A stretch of DNA of 64,000 bases from Chlorogloeopsis fritschii (GCF_043099315.1 NZ_CP170746.1); one strand, 5' to 3'. Positions 54,801 through 63,077 are shown, numbered from the stretch's first letter. A program made the numbers and translations. The notes: generated from the letters alone by a model not told the origin.

Positions 54801-57753
54801 AACGGACACAGGAGCTAAAAAATTCATCGCCTGTTTTTGCTGCTGTACCTTCGACAATTAAACTTAAAGCTACCTCTCGCTGCTTGCGATCGCTAATATC
54901 TGTAGACATGAAGGTTGCAATCCAGCAATCAGCAGCTTCATCTCGCACAGAAGTTAATTTAAAGGAAATCCAACGTAAATTTCCATCCGGGTGTAAGTAC
55001 CGATACTCTCCTTCACTAGTTCGCTCGGCAAAAATCTCATCAAAAACTTTTCGGTAGATAACTTCCAAGTCTTCAGGTACAATCCGCGAAACGAAAGGAT
55101 GTTTGTCAGCTATTAACTCTTCGGGAGCATATCCCCACATTTCTATGCTTCCAGCAGAGCAATATTCAAAATGCCATTCTCGATTGGCGTAAACTCGGAA
55201 ACGACTGATAGCAGCAAGCGCACTATTAAGAATAGTGTTAAGTCTAGCTTCTGAGGCTTTTAAAGCTTCTTCTGCTTGCTTGCGACTGGTAATATCGCGG
55301 AATGTCCAAACTCTGCCGAGAATATTTTCTCCTAACTTTTGCGGACAAGAATAGCGTTCAAAGACTCTACCATCCTTAAGTTCTAATAAATCGTTAATAT
55401 ATGCTTCTGGAGTAGCATACAAGGCTTTAACTTTTTGCAGAAATACATTCGAGTCTTTGACTTGATTGGCAAGATAAAGTAATCGTTTGTCTAATTCTGG
55501 TTCTAAAATTATTTCAGAGGGAATCGACCAAATTTCCAAAAATTTTTGATTGTAACTAATAATATTTCCAGCTTGGTCAATTGCCAAAATTCCATCTTGA
55601 ATAGATTCAAAAGTAGCTTGTAAAAGTGACAAAGAAGTTTCTAATTCCTCACGGGCTTGTTTGCGTTCCGTTGCATCTGTTCCCACCGAGAGAATTTCTA
55701 TTATGTTTCCGTGTTCATCTACAATTGGTTTATTAGCCCAGACAATCCATACTCGTTCGCCATTTTTGCGAATATTTTCATGTTCGTGGAGCAGATAATT
55801 TTCTGGATGCAGACAAATATCATCAATTAAAGCGTGTAAGTTGCGCCCAGAAGAGTCTATTTCAGGCACAATTGTCTCAATCACATTACGTCCAATAATT
55901 TCGTCTAAATCAAAGCCAAAAAATCTTTGTCCATAGTCATTCAAAAATCTCACATTCCCATTGCCATCCCAACGCAAAATAATACAATTGGCTGTTTGCA
56001 CTAAATCGCGATACTGAGCTTCGCTGACTCGGAGTGCTTCTTCCGCAAATTTGCGATCGCTTATATCTGTAGAAATAACCGTTGCAATCCAGTAGTCTGC
56101 AACTTCATCTCGTACAGAGGTAATAGTAAGAGAAATCCAACGCAAGTTGCCATCGGGATGGTTATAACGATACTCTCCCTGGTAAGTACGCCCTGCAAAA
56201 ATGTCATCGTAGGCTTTTTCATAAATGCCTGCCAAATCTTCAGGCACAATGCGCGAGACAAAAGCAGTTTTGTCTGCTAATAACTCTTCGGGAGAATATC
56301 CCCAAAGCTGTACGCTTTTCGGAGAGCAGTATTCAAAATCCCAGTCGCGATGGGCATAAACCCGAATTCGATAAATAGCAGCCAAGGCGCTATCGAGAAT
56401 TGTGTTGAGTCTTGCTTCTGAGGCTTTGCGGGCTTCTTCTGCAATTTTGCGATCGCTGATATCAACAATCATAAAATCCAAGCAAGATTCTTCTTTGTTG
56501 GCGCGAGCAGACATTAGTCCCCAACGAATACCTCCATCGCAGTGACGTAATTGGATCTCAAAATTACGCACTTCACCATACTGTTCTATTTGAGTTAACA
56601 GCCAAGAGCGATCGCTCGGATTGACATGAAATTCTGGTGCGTAACGCTTACCAATTAGATCGGCAATGCAACTATAGCCAATTATTTCTGCACAAGGTTG
56701 ATTTATTTCCAAAAATAACCCATCTTCGAGACGAGTGCGCCCAATACCCACAAGAGAATTCTCGAAAATATTTCGGTACTTTTGTTCGCTACGGCGTAAA
56801 GCTTCTTCTGCACGTTTGCGTAGACGCGTAGCCGCTTGCCCTGAGGCATCACTAATATCTCGCCCCAATGTCAGCAATCCCTTGCGTCTGCCATCTTGCT
56901 CAAACAAGGGGATTTTAATCATATCAAAAATGCTCACCGTACCATCTGGTCGGGAAACAAATTCCTCTACTCGATACAGAGATCCCTTTTGCCAAGCTTG
57001 CTCATCCGTTTGGATGCAATTAAGTAAGGCATCGCGATAAAAGCTGCTGAATTCTGACAGTTCTATATCTGTTTTACCTTTATAATCAACACCTTGCAGT
57101 CCTAAAAATTCCAAGTTAGCCTGGTTCGATTCTAACCATCGTCCTGTACCGTCTTTAAAACAGATAATATCTGGCGAAGCATTAATCAGTGTCCGTAAAT
57201 GCTCCTCGCTTTTTTGTAAAGATTGTTCTACTTGTTGAACGTGAGTACGCTCTTGCCTTGCTGGGGTGATATCTCTAATAACTATTACCGCAGATTTATC
57301 ACTTAATCCCGCACAATTTCCAGAGATTTGTAAAAGTAATGAATTATCTTTTTGTCTTAATTCATAATTTGTCGTTACGTAATTCCCTTTGTACATTTGC
57401 ACATCGGGGTATGCCTCAATAGCTACAGGTTGCCCTGATTGAAAAAGAGGTAATATTTCACTAAACCTAGAGCCGATGATTTGATTTTGGGTTTGGTTAA
57501 TCAGGCGCTCAAAGCTTGAATTGCACCATTGTATCTGCTGCTCATCTCCTACCCATACTACAGCATCAGCGATCACCTCTAGCGCTAGTTGCATCTTGCC
57601 GAGGTTTGCCTGTAATTGCTCTATTTGCTCTAGCTGTTGGGCGCTCACCACCGACTCCTCATTCAATCCAAGACAGAACTTGCAACTTGGTATAAGAGAT
57701 TGTAACGCCATTTTCTTGCTGAAGTAGTTAACTACAGCAAATCTATAGATCAT
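51871..57753 (-). CDS. Giant multi-PAS/GAF hybrid histidine kinase, tandem paralogue
   Basis: A 1960-aa soluble kinase with about eight PAS domains, among them two near-duplicate PAS/PAC units (RLNTIL(D/N)SALAAI... starts) that flank two others, then GAF, PAS, GAF, HisKA with His1439 in MSHELRTPLNAI, HATPase (NLLGNAVKF, DTGCGI, GTGLGLTISRQ), receiver (VDDHQENRE, FMDMRMPVMDG, IRKPFREQ) and the same helical tail as its neighbour. Three repeat-derived in-frame insertions are visible: about 60 residues in the ATPase (52857-53035), about 22 in the receiver (52296-52362) and 11 between two PAS domains (56818-56850). The start MIYRFAVVNYF is uncertain; a Met around residue 15 is an alternative. It ends 55 bp before the 1691-aa paralogue. 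Confidence 0.93.
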   Translation of the reverse strand: MIYRFAVVNYFSKKMALQSLIPSCKFCLGLNEESVVSAQQLEQIEQLQANLGKMQLALEVIADAVVWVGDEQQIQWCNSSFERLINQTQNQIIGSRFSEILPLFQSGQPVAIEAYPDVQMYKGNYVTTNYELRQKDNSLLLQISGNCAGLSDKSAVIVIRDITPARQERTHVQQVEQSLQKSEEHLRTLINASPDIICFKDGTGRWLESNQANLEFLGLQGVDYKGKTDIELSEFSSFYRDALLNCIQTDEQAWQKGSLYRVEEFVSRPDGTVSIFDMIKIPLFEQDGRRKGLLTLGRDISDASGQAATRLRKRAEEALRRSEQKYRNIFENSLVGIGRTRLEDGLFLEINQPCAEIIGYSCIADLIGKRYAPEFHVNPSDRSWLLTQIEQYGEVRNFEIQLRHCDGGIRWGLMSARANKEESCLDFMIVDISDRKIAEEARKASEARLNTILDSALAAIYRIRVYAHRDWDFEYCSPKSVQLWGYSPEELLADKTAFVSRIVPEDLAGIYEKAYDDIFAGRTYQGEYRYNHPDGNLRWISLTITSVRDEVADYWIATVISTDISDRKFAEEALRVSEAQYRDLVQTANCIILRWDGNGNVRFLNDYGQRFFGFDLDEIIGRNVIETIVPEIDSSGRNLHALIDDICLHPENYLLHEHENIRKNGERVWIVWANKPIVDEHGNIIEILSVGTDATERKQAREELETSLSLLQATFESIQDGILAIDQAGNIISYNQKFLEIWSIPSEIILEPELDKRLLYLANQVKDSNVFLQKVKALYATPEAYINDLLELKDGRVFERYSCPQKLGENILGRVWTFRDITSRKQAEEALKASEARLNTILNSALAAISRFRVYANREWHFEYCSAGSIEMWGYAPEELIADKHPFVSRIVPEDLEVIYRKVFDEIFAERTSEGEYRYLHPDGNLRWISFKLTSVRDEAADCWIATFMSTDISDRKQREVALSLIVEGTAAKTGDEFFSSCVRYLAQILQVHHAIVTECIDETKTRARTLAVWLDKQSQENFEYEICGTPCAQVLQGNLCYYPQGVQALFPSDADLVTVGAESYLGVPLINASGKILGHLAVIDNKPMVDDPGRELILRIFAARAGAELERKRAEQALQKSELKFRTMVENASDIISLMTLEGKITYVSPNMTGIMGYSVAELEEKSFAPFIHPDDVTISFSTLQKIVELGGNQSTEVRARHKNGSWRWLGSNVSKVVTPSGDALIITCARDITERKIAEAALERRAQAESLLSSISRYFIDQDLDTAINFTLGAIAQFIGADRCCIFEYSQDRSHVHLSHEWCGADIEPLNSMATEGAVTMFPRLAEIAHGKVCQISCVAELPPDAPERMMFESQSIQSMVGVPMIHSDQVVGFVGADVIHNCKIWSQQEINFLKLVGELIAIGRARHQAEEALRVAKEAAEAANRAKSAFLANMSHELRTPLNAILGFAQLMERDPALNSKQRESLATINRSGEHLLNLIDDVLEMSKIEAGRIVFNPESFDLFGLLRTLQEMFQIRAQAKQLFLKFEIAPDLPRYIHTDEGKLRQVLINLLGNAVKFTQTGGVTLRATIGTREKQGSTEKSVDASAASRRVRRLPPKALLLRRRLGTSEGAEEQRGNAQSPIPDPQSLFFEVEDTGCGIAPEEIKNLFKPFTQTSSGIQIREGTGLGLTISRQFIRLMGGEIRAHSKLGQGSTFSFDIHVQTTQPSPTATQLTNDRILELAPEQPHYRILVVDDHQENREPILQLLNSVGFEVEAAGNGQEAVQKWQTWQPQLVFMDMRMPVMDGYEATREIRDRERRSGGEGEGERGREFPASCARTVIIALTASAFEEQKATILAAGCDDLIRKPFREQVLFEKIAQHLGVRYLYAQQQPEVKPAQENYPQASLSIQFSQLSTIMSAQWLAQLRQAALEVDGDRIEQLVEQIPETHSVLAEGITDLVRRFCFDEILEMTEKWQK
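52857..53035. repeat. Repeat-derived in-frame insertion in the ATPase domain (kinase 2)
   Basis: GGGGATC/GGGGATT heptamers (52860-52890) and GC-rich dispersed repeat (about 52915-53005) occupy the same site as the insertion in the paralogue, but the sequence and length differ (about 60 versus 97 residues), so independent or later-diverged insertions are likely. Confidence 0.85.
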
Positions 57754-57774
57754 CTATTTGATTGCTGAATTACT

Positions 57775-57822
57775 TTTGACATACTCCCCCGAATCCGCTA
57801 TCGCGCTCATTCGGGGGATTCT
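57775..57822 (-). repeat. Possible IS200/IS605-type end hairpin
   Basis: An inverted repeat (CCCCCGAAT 57784-57792 / ATTCGGGGG 57810-57818) preceded by TTGACATACT on the plus strand. Read on the minus strand this gives a hairpin followed by AGTATGTCAA, a layout like the right end of cyanobacterial IS200/IS605 (tnpB-only) elements. No transposase or TnpB remains nearby, so it would be a solo end. Confidence 0.4.
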
Positions 57823-57836
57823 AGACTTAAACAGCG

Positions 57837-58031
57837 ATGACATCACCTAAGCCAACAGTCGATGCCCCGACTGCACAAATTACCCTAGATGCGTTCTCAT
57901 CCCTTCCATTCACGCTCATACAGGATGGACAACGCCACTATCTAGCAGACAAATTAAGACTTTCTAAAACGTGTCCACTGCGGAGAACAAGTCTTGCTAC
58001 TGGGATACCATTGCTCGATGAAAACAACTAA
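57837..58031 (+). CDS. Doubtful small ORF (64 aa), possible gene fragment
   Basis: A 64-residue frame (start MTSPKPTVDAPTAQITLDAF). No family was recognised. A one-base shift near 57970 would turn its end into a CGEQVL-containing sequence, reminiscent of a truncated zinc-ribbon, so this may be a degraded gene. It begins 19 bp after the hairpin at 57775-57822. Confidence 0.2.
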   Translation: MTSPKPTVDAPTAQITLDAFSSLPFTLIQDGQRHYLADKLRLSKTCPLRRTSLATGIPLLDENN

Positions 58032-58207
58032 TTTATTTCACCAATTTGAAATCCGCTGTAGCAATCTACTCTCTGCGACTCTGCGGCTTGGCGTGAGACA
58101 AATTCTCGATCAGCAACGTCGAAAATCTCATTTCTCCTAGCTGTGATGAGCTAGTTACATTATTTTTGCATTTAACTGGGAAGTGTTTCTAAATTGGCGA
58201 TTTTCTC

Positions 58208-58265
58208 CCCTAGTTCTCCCCGATTTATCTCTACTTTAAAAAATAAGCCAGCAGAGAAAGCTGCA
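58208..58265 (+). promoter_or_regulatory. Cluster-associated element, copy A
   Basis: A 58-bp segment starting CCCTAGTTCTCCCCGATTT and ending CAGCAGAGAAAGCTGCA, nearly identical to 62654-62710 except in a central 14-15 bp spacer. It lies 83 bp before the precursor gene. CAGC/GCTG arms around AGAGAAA form a small inverted repeat in this copy. A shared promoter/operator or leader element is suggested. Confidence 0.6.
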
Positions 58266-58348
58266 CCGGACAAATGCTAATTCCCTGCTGTAATGCTTTA
58301 ACTAACCGAAACGTATTTGATTACTGAATTAAAAAGAGTAACACAATC

Positions 58349-58618
58349 ATGATAGCACAAATTAAAGAACTGCTCGCCAATGCTCAACTGCAACAAAAGA
58401 TTGAAGAAGCCGCCGATCTAGCAGAAAGCATTAAGTTGATTGTGAGCGCGGGTGCAGAAAAGGGTTACAACTTCACAACCGAAGCCGTCTCTCAATTGCT
58501 GGCAGAGTTAACTTCTCCAGAAACCACAGAACTGAGTGAGGAGGAATTACTCATGGTGAGCGGAGGAGCTACACCCCATACTGGTATGTGCCCCCATTGT
58601 TACACCAAAACTAAATAG
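58349..58618 (+). CDS. Nif11-like class II lanthipeptide precursor
   Basis: An 89-aa precursor. Residues 1-73 form a long acidic leader with Nif11/NHLP-like features (SAGAEKGYNFTTEAVSQLLAEL, then ELSEEELLMVSGG) ending in a double-Gly site at 72-73. The predicted 16-residue core ATPHTGMCPHCYTKTK has Thr75, 78, 86, 88 and Cys81, 84, so up to two methyllanthionine rings can form after Thr dehydration; no Ser is present. The LanM gene follows in the same direction, as expected for its modifying enzyme. A C39-peptidase transporter would cut after GG; it is probably beyond the window with the HlyD gene. No strong Shine-Dalgarno precedes ATG 58349. Confidence 0.9.
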   Translation: MIAQIKELLANAQLQQKIEEAADLAESIKLIVSAGAEKGYNFTTEAVSQLLAELTSPETTELSEEELLMVSGGATPHTGMCPHCYTKTK

Positions 58619-59095
58619 TCTGAAAACCTAAAGTCGTCTCCCAACAATTTCCTGCACGCAAAATCTGGCTAATTTCGATACTGAGCACAGAGGCTCGTTG
58701 CAGGAGGTTCTCTACCAAAGCTCCCCCCTTTCCTGTCCCAATCAAGGATTTGGGGGGATTTCCTCAATTATGTGTGGCAAATACTTATTGGCGTCCATAA
58801 TTGCAAGATCCAATTTTTAGGTAATAACGAACACGGATAAACACAGATGCACACGGATAATTTATCTGTGTTTATCTGTGTCCATCTGCGGAAAGTTTGT
58901 AGACGCCGAAGGCGGCTTCCCGTTCGCCGTAAGGCGTTCCCGTAGGGTAGGGTGCGGAGGTTTCCTCCGTTAGCGTAGCTCCTCGCGGAGCGAGGCTCAA
59001 AGCTTTCCAAGACAGTGGTCGATTTTCAAACACTGATATTCATTCCCATCAACGCAGCGTACACCAGAATTGTTTCTGCTTGTCTAGCTACTACC
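58619..59095. repeat. Repeat-containing spacer between precursor and lanM
   Basis: 58880-58995 holds a GC-rich dispersed repeat (GTAGACGCCGAAGGCGG, GGCTTCCCGTTCGCC and CTCCTCGCGGAGCGAGGC hairpin) inserted in the middle of the cluster. The short CACGGATAA-containing sequence near 58820-58880 repeats (ACACGGATAA twice, TTTATCTGTGT twice). A reading frame on the minus strand across the repeat is spurious. Confidence 0.65.
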
Positions 59096-62000
59096 ATGAA
59101 CAAACCAGTCATCGCCCAATTACTTGTTCAACCTTCCAAACAGATCGCTGCCACCGACTTAACTACTATCGTTGCCAACGCCAGCTTTCTCTGGGAACGC
59201 CTCGATACAGAAAGATTTGCGATCGCTACCGAACAAGATCAGAAACAGGAAATTCAACGTCTGCTCGATCGCTGGTGTCAAGTTGTAGCACAAGGCAATT
59301 GGGATACTTTACAGAAACGCTTGCGGTGGGAAGGACTAGACATTGATACCATTCGTCTCCGATTGGGAAACGTGCAGATTGCTAGCGATTGCGTTTTGCC
59401 AGATTGGGCAGAAACTTTGCAGCAAATCATGCAAACCGCCACAGAATTTATACCTAAAAAGCAAGTATTTCTACCACTCGATCCGCAAAATCCTGTCCCC
59501 TTTGAACATATCCTATTACCAGTTGTTCAGGTTGCCAGACAGCAATTACTTACTCGTCTTGATTGTCTTCCCTTATCGCTCCTTTCAGAAGTTGCTTATC
59601 ATTCTTTAGAGCATAATTTGCTACAACAATTAGGGAGACTTTGTGCCAAAACACTGGATTTTGAGTTTTCTCAGGTGCGCCCGCTTAATAATCACCTGCT
59701 TAACTTACTAGGACTGAAAAAAGATAGTAGCAACAGCAAGACTCACTACACTAAATTCGTCAATCAACTTTTACAAGATGGATTGCTAACATTCTTTCAA
59801 AAGTATCCAGTGCTGGGGCGGTTAGTGGCAACAACTGTTAATTTCTGGGTAGAGTTCACGAGCGAGTTTCTCCAACGGCTGCGGCTTGACAGAGCAGACA
59901 TTCAACGAACTTTCAGCTCAACCACCGACAGCTTAGGCAAAGTTGCTAGCATCCAAGCCTCTGTTTCCGATCCCCACAACCGCGGAAGAAGCGTTATTTT
60001 GCTCACGTTTGAGTCTGGACTTAAACTCATTTATAAACCAAAAGATTTAGGTTTAGAGGTTGCCTTTAACCAATTTTTAGACTGGTGCAATCACCACAGT
60101 CAACTCTTAGATTTCAAACTGATCCAGGTACTCAACCGGAACAATTACGGATGGGTGGAATATGTCGAGCATCAACCTTGTGTTGATGAAGCCGCCGCCG
60201 CACGCTTTTATGAGCGAGCCGGAATGTTGTTGTGTGTGATTTATGCTCTGCGAGGAACAGACTGCCACAACGAAAACTTAATTGCCTGTGGCGAACATCT
60301 GGTGTTAGTCGATATGGAAACTTTGCTCCACCACGAAGCTAATGTGATTGCATCCCCGGCTACCCAAGATTTTGAGACAGCGGCTGTACAGCAGTTTTGG
60401 GATTCAGTGCTACGTACAGGGCTTTTACCTCATTGGGATTTGAGTGGCGATCGCCAAGTTGCTTATGACATTAGCGGCTTAGGCAGTACAGATCCTCAAC
60501 AAACGCCTCTCAAAGTACCTCGCTGGCAGCTAATTAATACTGACGATATGCACCTGGCGAGTAAATCTGTAATTTTAGCTGTTGAGAAAAATGTACCGCA
60601 CTTAGGGGAAATTGCCTTATCTGCCCATAATTATCAGGCGCAAATTGCTGATGGGTTCGAGCAGATGTATCGCTTTCTCATGGCAAATCAAGACTTCTTG
60701 CTTTCACAAAAAAGTCCCCTCACGGCAATGCGCTCTCGGCAAGTTCGTTTCGTCTTCCGGGCTACTCGCATCTACGGTATCATCCTCCAAAAAACTTTAG
60801 CACCCGATTACCTCAAACACGGAGTAGACTTTAGCATTGAACTCGATCTTCTCAGCCGTGCTTTTCTAGTTGCTCAAGAAAAACCCAATGCATGGGCGAT
60901 TTTGAGCGCGGAACTACGAGCGATGGAACAATTGGATATTCCATTTTTCACGGCGAGCACAGTTAGTGATGAACTTAGTGTGAGCGTGGATAAATCTATT
61001 TCGCACTACTTCAAGCAACCTAGCTACCAGCATATGCTGAATCATATCCAAGCCTTGGGTGAAGCCGATTTAGCTCGGCAATTAGCAATTATTCACGGCT
61101 CCTTCCATGCTCAAGTGGCACGAACCGCAAACGAGAACAACCACAAATGGCAAGTTGAGTCTTTGCCGTTACTAAGTCAGGAACAATTAATTGCAGAAGC
61201 TAGAGCGATCGCAACAGAATTAGAAGCCAGAGCCATTCCAGATCCCGATGGCAGTATCAACTGGATCGGCTTGGGCTATGTGCCTGAGGTAGAGCGATAT
61301 CGGCTCCAAGTATTAGACTACAGTCTTTATGAAGGACGTTGTGGAGTTGCTCTATTTTTAGCGGCACTTGATCGCGTAGCTGGTGACTCACGATGGGGCA
61401 ATTCAGCACTAAAGACACTACAACCCCTGCGTCAGCAAATCCACACCACCGACTTAGAATCTCAGCAACGAATCGCTCGCAGTATGGGAATCGGTGGTGC
61501 AGTCGGTTTAGGTTCCACAATCTATGCGTTTGTGAAAGTCAGTCAATTCTTAGGCGATGCAAAGCTATTACAAGATGCTCAAGCATTAGCCGATTGGATG
61601 ACACCGGAGTTGATAGCTGCAGATAAAAAATTAGATATTGTTGGCGGTTCTGCCGGAGCCATTTTAGGGCTAATGTCTCTTTATCAAGCAACGGGTGCCG
61701 AAAATGTTTTAGCAAAAGCGATCGCCTGCGGACAGCATTTACTTGCCCATCGCTACAACCACGAAGGCGCTCCCCAAGCCTGGCAAACTTTATCTCAAAC
61801 ACCCTTAACAGGTTTCTCTCACGGTGCGGCAGGCATCTCCTATGCCCTACTGCGACTCTACGCCGTCACCCAGGATTGTGATTACTTAGCAGCCGCACTG
61901 GAAGGAATTAAGTACGAACGCAGTGTCTTTTCTGAAACTAATGGGAACTGGCACGACTTACGTAAATTTAACTCAAAGGCGCAACCTGGCTTTCCGGTAA

Positions 62001-62398
62001 AGTGGTGTCATGGTGCAGCCGGAATTGGTTTGGCGCGTCTGGGCAGTCTTGACATGGTAAAGACACCAGAAATAGAACGAGAGATTGAAATTGCACTGCA
62101 AGTTACCCAGAACTATGGCTTGCAAACCATAGATCATCTCTGCTGTGGAAATTTAGGTAGGGTGGAGGTGCTGTTAGTTGGCGCTCAACGTTGCTCTCGT
62201 CACGATTGGCATCAAGCTGCTGTGCAAAATGCAACGAATGTTGTTGCTAGAGCCAAACAAACGGGAGCATATCAATTATTTCCCAATTTACCTGGTTCAG
62301 TATTCAACCCAGGATTTTTTCAAGGCACAGCTGGGATTGGTTACGAAATGCTGCGTCTAGCTAATAATGACTTGCCTTCAGTACTGTTATGGGAATAA
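59096..62398 (+). CDS. lanM: Class II lanthipeptide synthetase LanM (ProcM-like CCG type)
   Basis: A bifunctional enzyme that phosphorylates and eliminates Ser/Thr and then cyclises Cys onto the dehydro residues. The N-terminal dehydratase (DUF4135) carries LIYKPKDLG and the kinase-like GTDCHNENLIACGEHLVLVDMET (DxHxxN and DxE). The C-terminal LanC-like cyclase has GFSHGAAGISYAL and KWCHGAAGIGLARLG, then HLCCGNLGR; zinc ligands would be Cys971, Cys1016 and Cys1017. Three Cys with a CCG motif mark the ProcM clade, whose members are substrate-tolerant. The frame opens at GTG 59015, but ATG 59096 (1100 aa) is preferred because the earlier start abuts a dispersed repeat; total length 1100-1127 aa is normal. 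Confidence 0.95.
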   Translation: MNKPVIAQLLVQPSKQIAATDLTTIVANASFLWERLDTERFAIATEQDQKQEIQRLLDRWCQVVAQGNWDTLQKRLRWEGLDIDTIRLRLGNVQIASDCVLPDWAETLQQIMQTATEFIPKKQVFLPLDPQNPVPFEHILLPVVQVARQQLLTRLDCLPLSLLSEVAYHSLEHNLLQQLGRLCAKTLDFEFSQVRPLNNHLLNLLGLKKDSSNSKTHYTKFVNQLLQDGLLTFFQKYPVLGRLVATTVNFWVEFTSEFLQRLRLDRADIQRTFSSTTDSLGKVASIQASVSDPHNRGRSVILLTFESGLKLIYKPKDLGLEVAFNQFLDWCNHHSQLLDFKLIQVLNRNNYGWVEYVEHQPCVDEAAAARFYERAGMLLCVIYALRGTDCHNENLIACGEHLVLVDMETLLHHEANVIASPATQDFETAAVQQFWDSVLRTGLLPHWDLSGDRQVAYDISGLGSTDPQQTPLKVPRWQLINTDDMHLASKSVILAVEKNVPHLGEIALSAHNYQAQIADGFEQMYRFLMANQDFLLSQKSPLTAMRSRQVRFVFRATRIYGIILQKTLAPDYLKHGVDFSIELDLLSRAFLVAQEKPNAWAILSAELRAMEQLDIPFFTASTVSDELSVSVDKSISHYFKQPSYQHMLNHIQALGEADLARQLAIIHGSFHAQVARTANENNHKWQVESLPLLSQEQLIAEARAIATELEARAIPDPDGSINWIGLGYVPEVERYRLQVLDYSLYEGRCGVALFLAALDRVAGDSRWGNSALKTLQPLRQQIHTTDLESQQRIARSMGIGGAVGLGSTIYAFVKVSQFLGDAKLLQDAQALADWMTPELIAADKKLDIVGGSAGAILGLMSLYQATGAENVLAKAIACGQHLLAHRYNHEGAPQAWQTLSQTPLTGFSHGAAGISYALLRLYAVTQDCDYLAAALEGIKYERSVFSETNGNWHDLRKFNSKAQPGFPVKWCHGAAGIGLARLGSLDMVKTPEIEREIEIALQVTQNYGLQTIDHLCCGNLGRVEVLLVGAQRCSRHDWHQAAVQNATNVVARAKQTGAYQLFPNLPGSVFNPGFFQGTAGIGYEMLRLANNDLPSVLLWE

Positions 62399-62572
62399 GG
62401 TGATGATTATTGGCGTTAAAGAAAACTAGGTGAGAGATTGTTGACAAATCGCGATCGCCTCCCCTACTTTTACCCTATTTATCTGTAAATTAACAGAAAT
62501 TCAACAGAAAGCGCTAAGATAGATGGAAATTTAATGACCTCCCTTTTGTGTTGTGGGAGTAAGTGTGTTGTT

Positions 62573-62627
62573 AATTCTCGTCAAAGACACTTGGAAAGAC
62601 TAGTGGTTCTTTGGCGAGAATTTTTTA
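62573..62627 (+). terminator. Intrinsic terminator after lanM
   Basis: Arms AATTCTCGTCAAAGA (62573-62587) and TCTTTGGCGAGAATT (62608-62622) pair over 15 bp with one G-T wobble, an inner CACT/AGTG stem extends the hairpin, and the downstream arm is followed by TTTTTA. The geometry is that of an intrinsic terminator, so the HlyD gene should have its own promoter. Confidence 0.75.
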
Positions 62628-62653
62628 TGATTGACGATTGCTGCTTGCACCTA

Positions 62654-62710
62654 CCCTAGTTCTCCCCGATTTATCTCTAGATTAAGAGTTGTTCAGCAGA
62701 GAAAACTGCA
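62654..62710 (+). promoter_or_regulatory. Cluster-associated element, copy B
   Basis: 57-bp near-copy of 58208-58265: the left 27 bp (CCCTAGTTCTCCCCGATTT then ATCTCTA) are identical, a 14-bp spacer is divergent, and the right part (CAGCAGAGAAAACTGCA) differs in one base. It lies directly after the lanM terminator and 367 bp before the secretion gene, in the same orientation as copy A. Confidence 0.6.
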
Positions 62711-63077
62711 TATTAAAAACAAACCACAGAGGCACTGAGAACACGGAGAAATAAGGAATAGAGAGGTTTATTGCATTAGGTTGTTGAGTTTTTTTAAATT
62801 TGAAAGTTCCTAAGTTTTTATACAGAGGTGATATAGCTGTTGCTTCTCTCTTGTGTATGCGCTAGAAGTGCTTTTTAATTACCAATGACAAAGCGCAAAG
62901 TCTGTAGACGCTTTTGCGTCTTCCCGCAGGGTGCGGAGTCTACTTAACAGAAGCCGCTCCGCGTCTACCTCCGAAGCGCGCAAGCTCCTCCACAAGAAGG
63001 CTCAGAACTTTGTAAGAGAGGACAAATGACGAAAATAACCGTGAACTGACTATAGATAAAGAGAAGAACGAAGAACA

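Larger units (their letters stand above)
57754..58348. other. Spacer between kinases and the lanthipeptide cluster
   Basis: Contains the IS605-like hairpin, a 64-codon frame (57837-58031) of low credibility, a CTCTGCGACTCTGCGG-type repeat phrase near 58070 and the cluster-associated element at 58208-58265. No other gene was recognised. Confidence 0.5.
62399..63077. other. Spacer between lanM and the secretion gene, 679 bp
   Basis: Holds the hairpin terminator at 62573-62627, the cluster-associated element copy B at 62654-62710 and a GC-rich dispersed repeat at 62895-63005 (GTAGACGCTTTTGCGTC, CTTCCCGCAGGGTGCGG, CCGCGTCTACC). No gene was recognised. Confidence 0.55.

Noticed and set aside
46740..57753. 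Many plus-strand frames of 60-190 codons opposite the giant kinases
   Set aside because: They are antisense shadows of long, well-conserved coding sequence.
58768..59010. Minus-strand frame between the lanthipeptide precursor and lanM
   Set aside because: It is made of repeat-derived sequence and has no ribosome-binding site or family match.
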